Shown: positions 20,291 through 29,926 of the stretch, piece by piece
Layout: every line of letters starts with the position of its first letter
Numbering within the stretch: the stretch's first letter is position 1
DNA from: Stagonosporopsis chrysanthemi
Lineage: Eukaryota > Ascomycota > Dothideomycetes > Pleosporales > Didymellaceae
Reading direction: 5' to 3'
Length of the DNA: 64,000 nucleotides
Assembly (NCBI GenBank): GCA_022560025.1
Contig: JAFISE010000047.1
Coordinates: 1-64,000, forward strand
The notes under the pieces: model-generated
Seen by the model: only the letters and a program-made list of their open reading frames with translations
What the model was told of the DNA's origin: nothing
The model's database searches: none
Position numbers and translations under genes: made by a program

Positions 20291-21240
20291 TTGCTAGACA
20301 TCCAACCTAACCAATGGGTTCGAGGACAACTCTCCAACGCACGAAAGAATCGCCAGATGCCCATTGCTCTACCAGACCCTCAGCATTTTGAGTCGAATTC
20401 GATTGCCATTTCATCGGACTCTGAACTATCGGTCTCCTCGATGAACCAATGCCCAACCAGGCTTAAACTCAATTCAACGCAGATAAAGATTACCTGTCTC
20501 TAGATCGATCTAGTGGCTGTCCGTCAAGGAATTTTATCGATTAGGCGGACTCTCCTACCTAGTTCAGTGCTGGGATTACAGCACAAGGCGAGTGCTCGAC
20601 TATTTTCTGCTTCCCAACTCTTTACGATTGCAACTCTCCAACGCCCGGCCACGCACTAGCCTCAAAGTCACAGCATACGACACCTCAGCGCCGACCAAAG
20701 TCATTGTGCAGATTGTTCGCGACAATCACTCGGAACAAGGATATTCGCCAGAAGAAATGATTTGGAGGTCAACAATCATTTCGTCACTCTTGATTGCACT
20801 GGCGGCCTCCACAAAAACACCGTTCAGTGATAGCAGCATCGGCAGTGCTGAATTTTCTTACCCGTATCACGGCAGATTCGAGCGTTACTTCAAGCAATTG
20901 ATTAAATTCGTCCGCGAAACCTGGCAAAGATCATACCTACAAACGATGCGGCAAATTCTTTCTCAACATTGACCGACATGTCAAGCTCCGCAAGAAACCC
21001 TGCGTCTGGGCCACACTCTGCAATAACAATGCATTTATTGCGGATCTTGTTACACGCCCCTGGCTTATCTTTATGGCGACTGTAATGTACGTACTGGAGA
21101 TGACAATGAATCTGCCTTATTAACGTTTCTGTTGGCCTGGTGCTGTTTCAGGACCAAGGCCTTACTAGCCGGGCACAGACAAGCGCGAGGTCTACACAAA
21201 GTTTGACGAAATGATATCCTATGGCTCGGAGTTGGAGATG
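20291..21240 (+). pseudogene. Decayed protein-coding gene, unrecognised family
   Basis: Protein-like stretches occur in different frames. One runs from about 20512 to 20972 with no ATG at its start (it includes SYLVQCWDYSTRRVLDYFLL). From about 20930 another frame takes over (KFFLNIDRHVKLRKKPCVWA, then CNNNAFIADLVTRPWLIF). The two would join through a single-base insertion around 20930. A further spliceosomal-type boundary (GTACGT at about 21087 to TTTCAG at about 21151) follows. An earlier segment at 20291-20500 also looks coding but ends in a stop. The pattern suggests one ancestral gene broken by at least two frame disruptions. A gene with several unusual introns is the alternative. I do not recognise the family. 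Confidence 0.45.
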
Positions 21241-21551
21241 ATGGCGATGCCCTTGACTCAAATGGCGAAATGTCGATTATAGGATTGAAACATGTGTGCG
21301 CACAATTCTTGGTGCCGAAGAAGCAAGAGATCGCGGTAACTCAAATCCATCTGTAGAACAATAGTCATACTGCCGGAATTCATTACATGGCTCCCTCTCA
21401 TCATATCTACGGAGCTTCATATAGCTCAGATCCACGTAAGAAAAGTGATTCAAGGATCAATTACGAGTTTTATTCTCGCTCGCTCAGAATGACAAATACC
21501 AAACGAACGCTATGCAACCAAACGCCATCAAAATGTTCATCACATCAATAC

Positions 21552-22949
21552 TCAAGCAACGGTATCGCTCTCCTCCTGCGCAAGTAATCTTGTCCGCTCA
21601 CCTCCGTTGTGCTCCACTTGTCTCCAAAACGGCTGCCCATCCCTCTCCTCTCTCCACGCCTCGAGCTTCCTCGCGCCCTGAAACCCCCAGTGCCAGACAA
21701 GTCCCGCAACAAAGCCCACAGCGTCATTCTTAAACGCTAGTATCGCTGCAACAGTGACCAACATCACCATATACCTTTCCTTGCGCTCCTGCTCATCCAG
21801 CTCCTTGACCCTTTTCCCATCCCAGGGTAGCTCGCCGTCGTGCTCCCGCAGGTCGCGTGCATCTGTGTTGACGCTTTCCCCTACTTTTGCCAGCTCAATA
21901 CCTGCAGCGAGCACGAGCACGCCGAGGAGCGACTTTGGAATCCCGGCTAGCAGAGAGACAATGTGGTCGCCTTTCCAGAAGGCGATGATGCCGAGGGAGA
22001 ACTTGAGCAGCCCGAGGAAGATGATTGATGCGCCGCTGCGTGCGCCGAAGCGGTGTTGCCCTGCTAGACCGCCGGAGCCGTGGCATGCAGGCATCGCGCC
22101 GAACCAGCAGCCGATGAGGTTGATTGCGGCGACGGAGACGCCTAAAGAGGTCACGGATGGGGCTTGTGGGTATCGCGGCGTGGGGAGCAAGTCGGCAGCC
22201 AGTGCCGAGGCGGCTATGACAGAGTTAAGAATGGTAAGGGGTAATTGGCCGAGCGAGGCGGTTGAAGTCGCGTGCCAGAAATCGCGGGCTGAGGGGTGAA
22301 GAACTGGGATCGCGGTACTCGGCTTGGTCGGAAGCGAGGCCGTTGGTCCTACGGAAGAAAGAAATAACCCTATGACGAATACGATGAGAGCGTACGGTAG
22401 TTTTGGGTACGCGAATGTGACGAGCAGGAAAAGGACAGCAGCGAGAGCCCACAGTAGGTTGTCACCCCACCAGGGACCTGTCCATTCGAGAGGTTTTAGC
22501 ATTGTCGTCCCGGCGCTCAGGCATAGTGACAGACCTGCACCGACCTGGATGCCTTTAACCACTGGGATTGGCGTTACTCGATTTGCCAAGTTGATGAGTC
22601 CCGTAATGCTAAACATGCCGACTAAGGCTGCGACGACCAGCCCAGCAGCTGCATTTTCTTCAAGTGTGAACTTCCGTGCTATGGCAACCGCTGCTATAGC
22701 TTTCATGGGCTGTACCGGCAAGGGGATGCCAAAAGCAATGCCTGTAAACGCATTGGCTGCTCCAGTGACAAGAAGAGTGGAAGGCAACGAAATCGAGTTG
22801 GTAACCACCAGAGCCGTCATGAGCGGGAGCAAGGTCCCCATGTCACCCAGCGAGCCCGAGAGCTCCGCGAGTGGCTGCGATCTGAGCGTCTGGACATTGT
22901 GTCTATGATTTTTGCGAAGCCGCGGAATCGGATTCGCGGAAAACGTCAT
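21552..22949 (-). CDS. Molybdate transporter, MOT1 type
   Basis: Intronless, 465 aa, polytopic membrane protein of the SulP-related MOT1 family that takes up molybdate for molybdenum cofactor synthesis. Seen: the two signature regions, ELSGSLGDMGTLLPLMTALV near residue 30 with PVQPMKAIAAVAIA near 80, and MPACHGSGGLAGQHRFGARS in the second half. About ten hydrophobic helices are visible. A charged cytosolic insertion (DARDLREHDGELPWDGKRVK) sits before the last helices, and a hydrophilic tail ends ESDTVA. The start is the first ATG of the frame, and the MOT1 signature begins about 27 residues in. Molybdate specificity is inferred from the family. Confidence 0.9.
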   Translation of the reverse strand: MTFSANPIPRLRKNHRHNVQTLRSQPLAELSGSLGDMGTLLPLMTALVVTNSISLPSTLLVTGAANAFTGIAFGIPLPVQPMKAIAAVAIARKFTLEENAAAGLVVAALVGMFSITGLINLANRVTPIPVVKGIQVGAGLSLCLSAGTTMLKPLEWTGPWWGDNLLWALAAVLFLLVTFAYPKLPYALIVFVIGLFLSSVGPTASLPTKPSTAIPVLHPSARDFWHATSTASLGQLPLTILNSVIAASALAADLLPTPRYPQAPSVTSLGVSVAAINLIGCWFGAMPACHGSGGLAGQHRFGARSGASIIFLGLLKFSLGIIAFWKGDHIVSLLAGIPKSLLGVLVLAAGIELAKVGESVNTDARDLREHDGELPWDGKRVKELDEQERKERYMVMLVTVAAILAFKNDAVGFVAGLVWHWGFQGARKLEAWREERDGQPFWRQVEHNGGERTRLLAQEESDTVA

Positions 22950-23900
22950 GACGCAGCAAGCTTGAGACTATCGGCGCACACAATCGAAGGCGACGCGGGA
23001 GAAAAACGCAAGAAAATAAGAAGAGGATACTTGAGATCTGGAAAGCATGATACGGTGTATCATAAGCAAGCCCACTTGCCGAGAGTGGGATGATGGAGAC
23101 GTGTGCGTGGGAATGACTGGCTGACAGACAAGCTTCAGCCACGCGCATGAACGTCACAGGACATGCTTGCTCACGCGCATCGCGCCGTCGCCGGATAACG
23201 CTGCAAGCAAGGCTGCTACAGCTGCGACAGGGATAGCTGGCGCGTTTGGGAAGAGCTGCTGGTGGAGCTGTGAGGGGTGATGTTTAGCGCTGCAATCGAT
23301 GGATGTTGGCGGACATGCTGGATCTGGCAGGTAGTGGGCATTGCGGCCGCAGGTGGCTTGCAGCGTGACAGCAGGCTACAAGTGATGCGCTGATCGATGG
23401 GTATTTGAAAGTTGCCCGAAGTAGAAGTTATGCTTGAGCTCGAGGACCCTGTGCGTGAGGCTCTGGTCGGCTACTTGCTCTCCCGTGAAGTCAAAGATGG
23501 GTGCTTGCTTGAGCTGTTTGCATATGGAAAGAAGCTGACTTTGCTGTGCAAGCTACAGCCATCGAATATGATATTTTACTTTGCATCAATCCTACACATC
23601 CCGAAATCGTAGAAACATACAAGAAGGCCTCTCCTACTTCTGTGCAAAGCTGATCACAGGGCCTCTTGCACGACACAATCCGGCAGACCTTCCTTGCGTG
23701 TGCGCGTGAAGGATGGTGGGGTTGCGGGGCACCGAACGTCACAGCTCCGAGGACAAGCTTCTGAGCTGCTCACCGACGGACTTCTGTCGTCCGACCTCAG
23801 TGTAGAAATACTCGAAATACGATTTCAATTGCAAAGTACCCACTGCAACTCCTTGTTTAAGCACCTCACAAATCCTGCGGCATCGTACACCTGGATTAGA
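22950..23900. other. Divergent intergenic region
   Basis: Between the molybdate transporter (minus) and the short-chain dehydrogenase (plus). Only short, non-conserved ORFs are present, such as the one at about 23412-23612 that lacks an ATG start. Nothing recognised. Confidence 0.45.
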
Positions 23901-24878
23901 ATGGCCGGCGACGGGGAAGACCGAGCCTCGCTCGTGAACAGACAGCTCCCAGAGATGATCTTGTCAACAGCAGACAGTCCGCTTACCAAGGCGCGACCGC
24001 CTCCAGACAATCTCAAGCCTGCAGAAAGAGCACAATTTCGGTTCGAGGTTCACGGCAATGCGATCAGTACGTGAGGTTCTGAGGGTATACAAGCCCTGCC
24101 TGTACCCAACGTAGAGTTGCCTCAAGCTGACTTTCCTTCAGTCACTGGTGGAGCCGGAACACTAGCACTCGAAGCCGCCGAAGCCCTCCTCGAACACGGT
24201 GCATCCGGCCTCGCTCTTTGGGACGTGAACCCTGACGCCGCCTTCGAGAGTATCAAGAAGCTGCACGCCCGCTTCCCCGACCGGCGCATCATGACCGAAG
24301 CCGTCGACGTGCGAGACGAGACCCAGATTGCGTCAGCAGTGGAGAGTGCAGCAAAGGTGCTGGGAAGCGTGGACATGCTGTGCTGCTTTGCAGGAGTTGT
24401 GGGGTGTACACATGCAATTGAGATGAAAGCTGACGAGTGGCGCCGAACCCACGACATCAACCTGACTGGCTCGTTCCTCTGCGCGCAGGCCGTCGCACGC
24501 CAGATGCGCGCCCAAGGCACACCGGGCAGCATCACTTTCACAGCGTCCATCTCCGCACACCACACCAACTACCCGCAGCCGCAGGCGGCATACAACAGTT
24601 CCAAGACAGCGCTGCTGTCGTTGGCAAAGAGCCTTGCGGCTGAGTGGAGCAGCTACGGTATCAGAGTCAACTGCTTGAGCCCAGGGTATATGGACACAAT
24701 TTTGAATGATGGGCCGGGTCTTGAACGGGCGCGGACTTCGTGGAACTCGAGGAATCCCATGGGGAGAATGGGCCATCCATGGGAGCTGACAGGGCCGCTT
24801 ATCACGCTGGTCAGCAACGCGGGGCGGTATATCAACGGTACGGACATCATTGTGGATGGCGGGGCAATGGTGTTCTAG
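23901..24878 (+). CDS. Short-chain dehydrogenase/reductase
   Basis: NAD(P)-dependent oxidoreductase with a Rossmann fold. Exons 23901-24066 and 24142-24878, split by a 75-nt intron (GTACGT…CTTCAG) that falls inside the cofactor motif, give 300 aa. About 50 residues precede the Rossmann fold. The cofactor loop reads ITGGAGTLALEAAEALLEHG, so the third glycine of the usual TGxxxGxG is replaced by alanine. Other signatures are intact: the INLTG asparagine, catalytic Ser in TFTASISAHH, the YNSSK active site, and the LSPGYMDT and GTDIIVDGG ends. Relatives include polyol and sorbose/xylulose reductases, but the substrate cannot be told from sequence. Confidence 0.88.
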
Positions 24879-25545
24879 ACAGACATACCAAAAATGGAAA
24901 GTTATGTTATCATAGATGTCGTAGCATGTCCAAGAGCCGCCCGGCTCTCCATGCTGCGAAGAAAGCAGGTTTTAAGCACTACCACTGTTCTATCTGCCTG
25001 TTGTGGGCGGGAGGCATTGAGATGATTCTAGACTTACCTTCCACGAGCAGTGCAATACCACCAGAGCCCCTCCTGCCCACAGTGTACAGATAATACAGTA
25101 GCGGCACTGATGACCTGTAGCGATTTGAGCCTAGGTCTGTTTTCTGCTACGATGTCGGATTGATCGTTGGCATATTGGATAGACGCTAAACGATCTCGGA
25201 AAGACGATGCTTGAACACAGGATGAGACAGGGCGAGATAGATGGTGAGGATATTTGGCAACGGGTTGAAGATTCCATAGGGAGTCGGATGGTGAACAGAT
25301 TTGCGTAACAAAAGATGGTGTTTGGTGGAAGGCGCATGCAGTCTGCATACGAAGTTTTAGCGTTGCGATGTCTGGCCAAAACAAAAGCACATGGCTGAAG
25401 GCTGGGACCCTGAGCCTCGTTCGAAATCAGTGCCCCGCTGCTGTCCCGTACCGAGATCACGAACATAGATCTGCAGCAGAACTCCGAAGTTAACTTTGCA
25501 ATATACCATATCTTTTTGGCGTCTGTCCCATCAACAACCCATCAA
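24879..25545. other. Intergenic upstream of tRNA-Ala
   Basis: 3' region of the dehydrogenase gene, then 5' flank of the tRNA. No gene recognised. Confidence 0.45.
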
Positions 25546-25688
25546 GGGCGCTTGGTCTAGGGGTATGATTGTGAGTTTCACCATCCATCACTAATACAGC
25601 AACAGTCGTCCTAACAAACATTAGTTCGCTTCGCATCATCTTGATCCGTACTTGTGAAAGGTCGTGGGTTCAATTCCCACAGCGTCCA
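25546..25688 (+). tRNA. tRNA-Ala(CGC) with anticodon-loop intron and an extra 54-nt insertion
   Basis: Acceptor arm GGGCGCT (25546-25552) pairs with AGCGTCC (25681-25687) and includes the G3·U70 wobble that identifies alanine tRNAs; discriminator A is 25688. The A-box TGGTCTAGGGG and a B-box GGTTCAATTCC are present, and T6 at 25689-25694 is a Pol III terminator. The anticodon stem TTCGC (25625-25629) pairs with GTGAA (25654-25658) and the loop gives anticodon CGC (25632-25634). A 17-nt intron (25636-25652) sits at the canonical 37/38 site. A second, 54-nt segment (25571-25624) lies exactly between positions 26 and 27. Without removing it the arms do not align to a cloverleaf. The tRNA is functional only if this segment is also removed. 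Confidence 0.8.
25571..25624 (+). other. 54-nt segment inside tRNA-Ala with spliceosomal-intron signals
   Basis: Starts GTGAGT and ends CTAAC AAACA TTAG: donor, branch site and acceptor as in the protein-gene introns of this window, at a length (54 nt) typical of them. It separates tRNA position 26 from 27. No similar tRNA intron position is known to me in fungi. Confidence 0.6.
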
Positions 25689-26019
25689 TTTTTTGCCTTC
25701 CGTGAGGAGCTGTTGGCGTAGCGGCTGAGTTTTTGCTAAGCTCTGTGGGTCAGTCAGGAGGGGTATATAAACATCAATACACCCATGTCTTTGCATCAGC
25801 AACCAGAAGTTCGGTAGTGTGGTGAAAGATGAAGGCCGAAATCGTGCTCGATCGCTGGATGAAATTCCTTCGTGCTTAAATCAACAGAGCACGAACATCT
25901 ACCGTGTCCGTTTGTTGCTGTGGTCAAACTGTGAAACATCAAGGATGATTGATGCGCCGTGTTTAGGCAAGAGTTCTGATCTAGCTATGTATGCAATTGA
26001 CATTCTAGTTGCGGACCAC
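25689..26019. other. Intergenic downstream of tRNA-Ala
   Basis: Begins with the T-run terminator of the tRNA; ends at the 3' end of the next minus-strand gene. Nothing else seen. Confidence 0.45.
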
Positions 26020-28398
26020 TCAGTCATCCTCAATCGGCGGCGGCGGCAACGGGATGCTGAAGTCCTCCAGACTTCCCATGACTTGACTGCTTCCATACAT
26101 GTTCTGTGTCCTCTTCGCAGCGGGACTACTCCAGTCCTCCATTGCTACTCTTGACGGACTCGGGAAGCTGCTCGGTATGAAAAGCGACGGAGGCTTCTCT
26201 GGCGAGATGAACGGCTGTGACTTTGAAGACCTGTGTGGCGTTGTATCCGCACTGATAACTCGCTGCGTCTTGCGTTTCCTTGGTGTGACCTCGTCGACTG
26301 TTGTAGCTTGGCTATGCTGAATATGAGTTGAGGAAGCTGCCGCTACTGTTCTCGAAGGTCGAGGCGTGGTACAGTAGCTGGATGCATCAACTGCAGCGTG
26401 CATACTTGACGAGTTTGGCGCGCGGTCATGGACATACTGAGAGTATGACAGCCATTCGTGTTGAAGCTGTTGTTCTGCTTTACTTGAGTGTGACTGCTGC
26501 GTCTCGCGCTCCGTAGAAGGGGAGCGTGGTATTCGAACAGGCTCTCCATCAAGATCCGTTGATTGATGAATCAGAGTTGATGGTAGCCCATGAAATCCAC
26601 GCGGCACTGCGCGTGGTGGGTTTGGCTCAGGTCCACCTCCTTCCTCATCCGAGGAATCATCTTTAATAACCATCGGTGTAGATGGGAGCTCCTCATCTGG
26701 TTGCTCCTGGATCGTGGGTGGTGTGCTGGGAATATCTGCAACCAGCACTGCTGCCTGAGTAGTAAGGTCCAACTGGCTGACTACAGTCTGGTCAAACTCT
26801 GGACGGGACCCTTTCAATGAAATGACACCTTGACTCGAGTAGGATTGCGATTTGGGCCCTCGCCATAAGGGCTGATATGATCCGGGTTCTGGACCATCGT
26901 CATCAAAGACCACTGGTGCCCACGATTCTCCCAACTCAGGCGAGGGTCGATATGGCCCTTGCCGAACGATGAGCTCCTCTGTCTCTTCTGATGATGCTTG
27001 GCTGTCGGGATGTGTGTTTGCAGCGTCATTCCCGTATGTCAGGTCACTTAGGTTGTGTGTTCCTGCACCGATGAAATCTTCGCGAATAGCTTGTACTCCT
27101 AAGTCGGGCGGGTCTTGTGGTGCGGTGTCGCTCTCGAGATCGCTCTCATCTTCGTCTTCAGAATCCTGAATAGTGCTTTCGAACTTCCTCAAAACGGGTG
27201 GCGCAAATCGGACGGTTGACACCTCAAAGGTGACTTGCCTGCACTTCGATGGCGTTTCTGCAACAATAGTTGTGTTGAAATCTCGCTCTCTTAAGGCAGA
27301 TCTGCGAAACTTCTCTGGAGAGTTTTGGGTAGATAGAACAGATTCAGCTGGCGATTGTGAGGACGGAATCTCAAAAACACGACGCTTCTCAGGCGTGGAG
27401 AGTAGGCTGAACTTCGTCTTGGTTGACTTTTCAAGCTCAGCCAGTTTATTTGAAATATGCCCTGCGGCCGCCGCTCGTGGTGTTTGTCGGATCCTGAAAG
27501 TTGGCGCATCGATAAATTGAGTAGGATGATAATCTTCCTCACCGTGGTCTTCTTTTGTTACCTCCACAGACTGTGCCGCGACAGAAGGTTGTGTAGATAA
27601 TAAAGCTGTTTGGCTATTTTGCAGTGATTCTCTGGACTGGGCGGAGTCTTCAATATCATCTGAAAGCTGGTCGGAGGCTGCCATGTGTATGGGCACATCG
27701 ACTTCAAGCAGACCCTGCTCGGTCAGAGTCTGTAACACTACATCTCTGTCCGTCTCGTCATCCTCCAGCGCTGCGTCCAGATCGTTTAGCTCCTCAAGCT
27801 CCTTCTTGCTTAAGCGTCCCATACCAGGTATCATTTGTGTGAGGGTGCGCTGTTTCTTGTCCCTCCCTTTCCCCGTGTCAGCTGTCCCGCTCCAGCTGAC
27901 TCTTGAATGTCTTTTTACGGGTTTGAACTCAGGTTCGTTGGCCCCTATCGAAGGTTTCCGTCCGTCGGCGAGCTGCGTCATCGTGGATTGGCGTCGCAGT
28001 GTGCGGCTAGGCTCTCCTCCCGGCATACTCGTGCGCCTTCTTCGCTTAGAGGGCGAAGCCTCCGCATCTTCGTTCGAGCTGGAAGCCCCATGTACAATGC
28101 TTTCTTTCCGCTTTACACCCTGCTTTCTGTTCCTCGGTGTGCTTTGTATAGTCTCTTCGGTCGCTGTACTGTGCGATGCCGGTTCCTCTCCTAGCATCTT
28201 CTCATTCTCATCCCTCTGTAGTGTCATGTTCTCTGGCAAGAACCTCAATTGTCTTTTCTCGCCCTCATCTTGCTCTGCTGGTTCAGGTCGGCGCACCGTC
28301 TTCCTTCTGTGGGGAAAGCGGACTTGTTGCGGTACTTTCTTCGAGTAGTAGGCTTTGTAGTTTGCATCTTTGTTGCCCGTTCGAGTGCGTGGTGTCAT
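26020..28398 (-). CDS. Disordered, probably nuclear protein of unknown function
   Basis: Intronless, 792 aa, starting at MTPRTRTGNKDANYKAYYSK. Rich in Ser, Thr, Pro, Glu and Gln. Basic clusters (PHRRKTVRRPEP, SPSKRRRRTS) look like nuclear localisation signals. Two conserved-looking blocks stand out: RTLRRQSTMTQLADGRKP (about residue 130) and KKQRTLTQMIPGMGRLSKKE (about 180) followed by an acidic helix. Many SQ/TQ and SP/TP dipeptides suggest phosphorylation. The C-terminus has VMGSLEDFSIPLPPPPIEDD, which looks like a short binding motif. No catalytic domain seen. The start ATG is the first in the frame. Confidence 0.75.
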   Translation of the reverse strand: MTPRTRTGNKDANYKAYYSKKVPQQVRFPHRRKTVRRPEPAEQDEGEKRQLRFLPENMTLQRDENEKMLGEEPASHSTATEETIQSTPRNRKQGVKRKESIVHGASSSNEDAEASPSKRRRRTSMPGGEPSRTLRRQSTMTQLADGRKPSIGANEPEFKPVKRHSRVSWSGTADTGKGRDKKQRTLTQMIPGMGRLSKKELEELNDLDAALEDDETDRDVVLQTLTEQGLLEVDVPIHMAASDQLSDDIEDSAQSRESLQNSQTALLSTQPSVAAQSVEVTKEDHGEEDYHPTQFIDAPTFRIRQTPRAAAAGHISNKLAELEKSTKTKFSLLSTPEKRRVFEIPSSQSPAESVLSTQNSPEKFRRSALRERDFNTTIVAETPSKCRQVTFEVSTVRFAPPVLRKFESTIQDSEDEDESDLESDTAPQDPPDLGVQAIREDFIGAGTHNLSDLTYGNDAANTHPDSQASSEETEELIVRQGPYRPSPELGESWAPVVFDDDGPEPGSYQPLWRGPKSQSYSSQGVISLKGSRPEFDQTVVSQLDLTTQAAVLVADIPSTPPTIQEQPDEELPSTPMVIKDDSSDEEGGGPEPNPPRAVPRGFHGLPSTLIHQSTDLDGEPVRIPRSPSTERETQQSHSSKAEQQLQHEWLSYSQYVHDRAPNSSSMHAAVDASSYCTTPRPSRTVAAASSTHIQHSQATTVDEVTPRKRKTQRVISADTTPHRSSKSQPFISPEKPPSLFIPSSFPSPSRVAMEDWSSPAAKRTQNMYGSSQVMGSLEDFSIPLPPPPIEDD

Positions 28399-28750
28399 GT
28401 TTTCCGCGGTCGCATTGTGGTGACGCGATGATCAGGTAGACGCGTCAATACGCGTGAAGAGGTGGCGCGCGTCACGCCTGCGAATTCGTGCGTCATCGGA
28501 CCAGCTTCAAAACACATCTTCACGAACAACTGCATCTATGCTACATTGCTCCCGAAGATGGACACTGTCTTGTTTCGACCGCGGTGACCACCGTAATTTT
28601 TTCGTATGGAATTTTGAGGATCCTGCCTTTAGCTAGGGGCTCGCCATGCACGGTGCCGCGGCACTTCGCTCTTAGGATGTCCTTCATGCTACCACTTCCA
28701 ACGCAACCTTGATCCACAAGCTCAAGATCTCTTACTGACCTTTCTCGAAC
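28399..28750. other. Divergent promoter region
   Basis: Separates the start codons of the disordered nuclear-type protein (minus) and the DUF4396 protein (plus). No other feature seen. Confidence 0.45.
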
Positions 28751-29401
28751 ATGTTAGCACCCCCATCGCGTCTCGCCATGAGCGGCTCTGTGCTGCGACG
28801 TGGCTTACCGCTATTTACATGTCAGCGAAGGCTGGCGTGTAGTGGAAGCAAAGGCAAGACAGAGTGCCCCAGCAAAGCTGCATCAGGATTGTCCTTATCT
28901 TCCACGCAGTTCTGGAACTCTTCATCGACATGGGAGCGAGCGGGCATCAACACTTTGCGGTGTCTCATAGGCTGCACAGTTGGCGACCTCTCAGCGATGT
29001 GGTACCTGCAATCGTTTCATGGAGACCTCGGGCTCTCGACGATTATGGCTCTTTCGAGTAGGATTGACGCGATACGACATGTATCAGGCAAGAGCTAATA
29101 TTTGCAAGTGGCTTCAGGCATTAGTACATCGTTGGCCCTTGAGACTGCTCTACTTCGCCTAGGCCGCGATCGTCTACCCTGGGCTACAGCGGCAAAGACC
29201 GCCACAGGCATGAGCATGATCTCCATGGTCACAATGGAGGCCGCTGAGAACGCTGTCGACTATCACCTGACAGGGGGCATGGTTCAGTTCGACTCTCCCG
29301 CTTTCTGGACCGCAGCCGTGATCTCGGCTGCCGTGGGGTTTTTGACACCCCTTCCGTACAACTACATTCGACTGCGAAGGTATGGGCGTGCCTGTCATTG
29401 A
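28751..29401 (+). CDS. DUF4396 integral membrane protein, possibly mitochondrial
   Basis: Exons 28751-29057 and 29109-29401 (51-nt intron, GTAGGA…TTTGCAAG) give 199 aa. The joint restores a Met codon and the stretch IMALSMASGISTSLALETAL. The whole C-terminal half matches the DUF4396 layout as I remember it: LRCLIGCTVGDLSAMWYLQS, AENAVDYHLTGGM, and PLPYNYIRLRRYGRACH at the very end. Three to four membrane helices are visible. The first 45 residues are rich in Arg, Ser and Leu with no acidic residue (for example SVLRRGLPLFTCQRR), which looks like a mitochondrial presequence. A second ATG ten codons in is possible. Function unknown; the family is best known from bacteria. Confidence 0.8.
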
Positions 29402-29926
29402 TTCTGATCCAATACAGATTTTCTGGCCCGTGGGCAACACCCTTCGTTTCCGGGTCGCACATGATCCGACCGTACGTTTATACAGCACCTCGTCAAACAA
29501 ATGTCCCCCCCTAGGTTGAGATGTGGCCACTCTCCTGAGAAAGTCCGTGCAGATTTGAGGAGCGAGTTCTGTCGCTGCTGCCATGTCGACACCAAATACC
29601 CAAATCACATGAACATGACGCCTCGCAGAAATGACGCAGGAATCTTCTGTACTTCGCGTTCAAGGCAACCATGATTTTGCTCTATGTGGATACGGAAGGC
29701 GTATCTTTGCACAAGAGGAACTATAATACGAAAGCGGCCGACTCGAAGACCGGCGCCCCTTAGCCTTCCACCGCAGGTGCCTCCCCAATAGTCAGACCCG
29801 GAAACGTTCCGACCCAAAACGTTCTTTGTTCTTTTTCCGTTCACCCTCTCTGTCCTTTCAACAATCATACACCACATGTATTCACAATCTCATGAGAAAA
29901 TCCGCTACCCTTTTAAGAGCTGAAAC
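29402..29926. other. Intergenic, nothing recognised
   Basis: Between two plus-strand membrane-protein genes; should contain the second gene's promoter. Confidence 0.45.
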
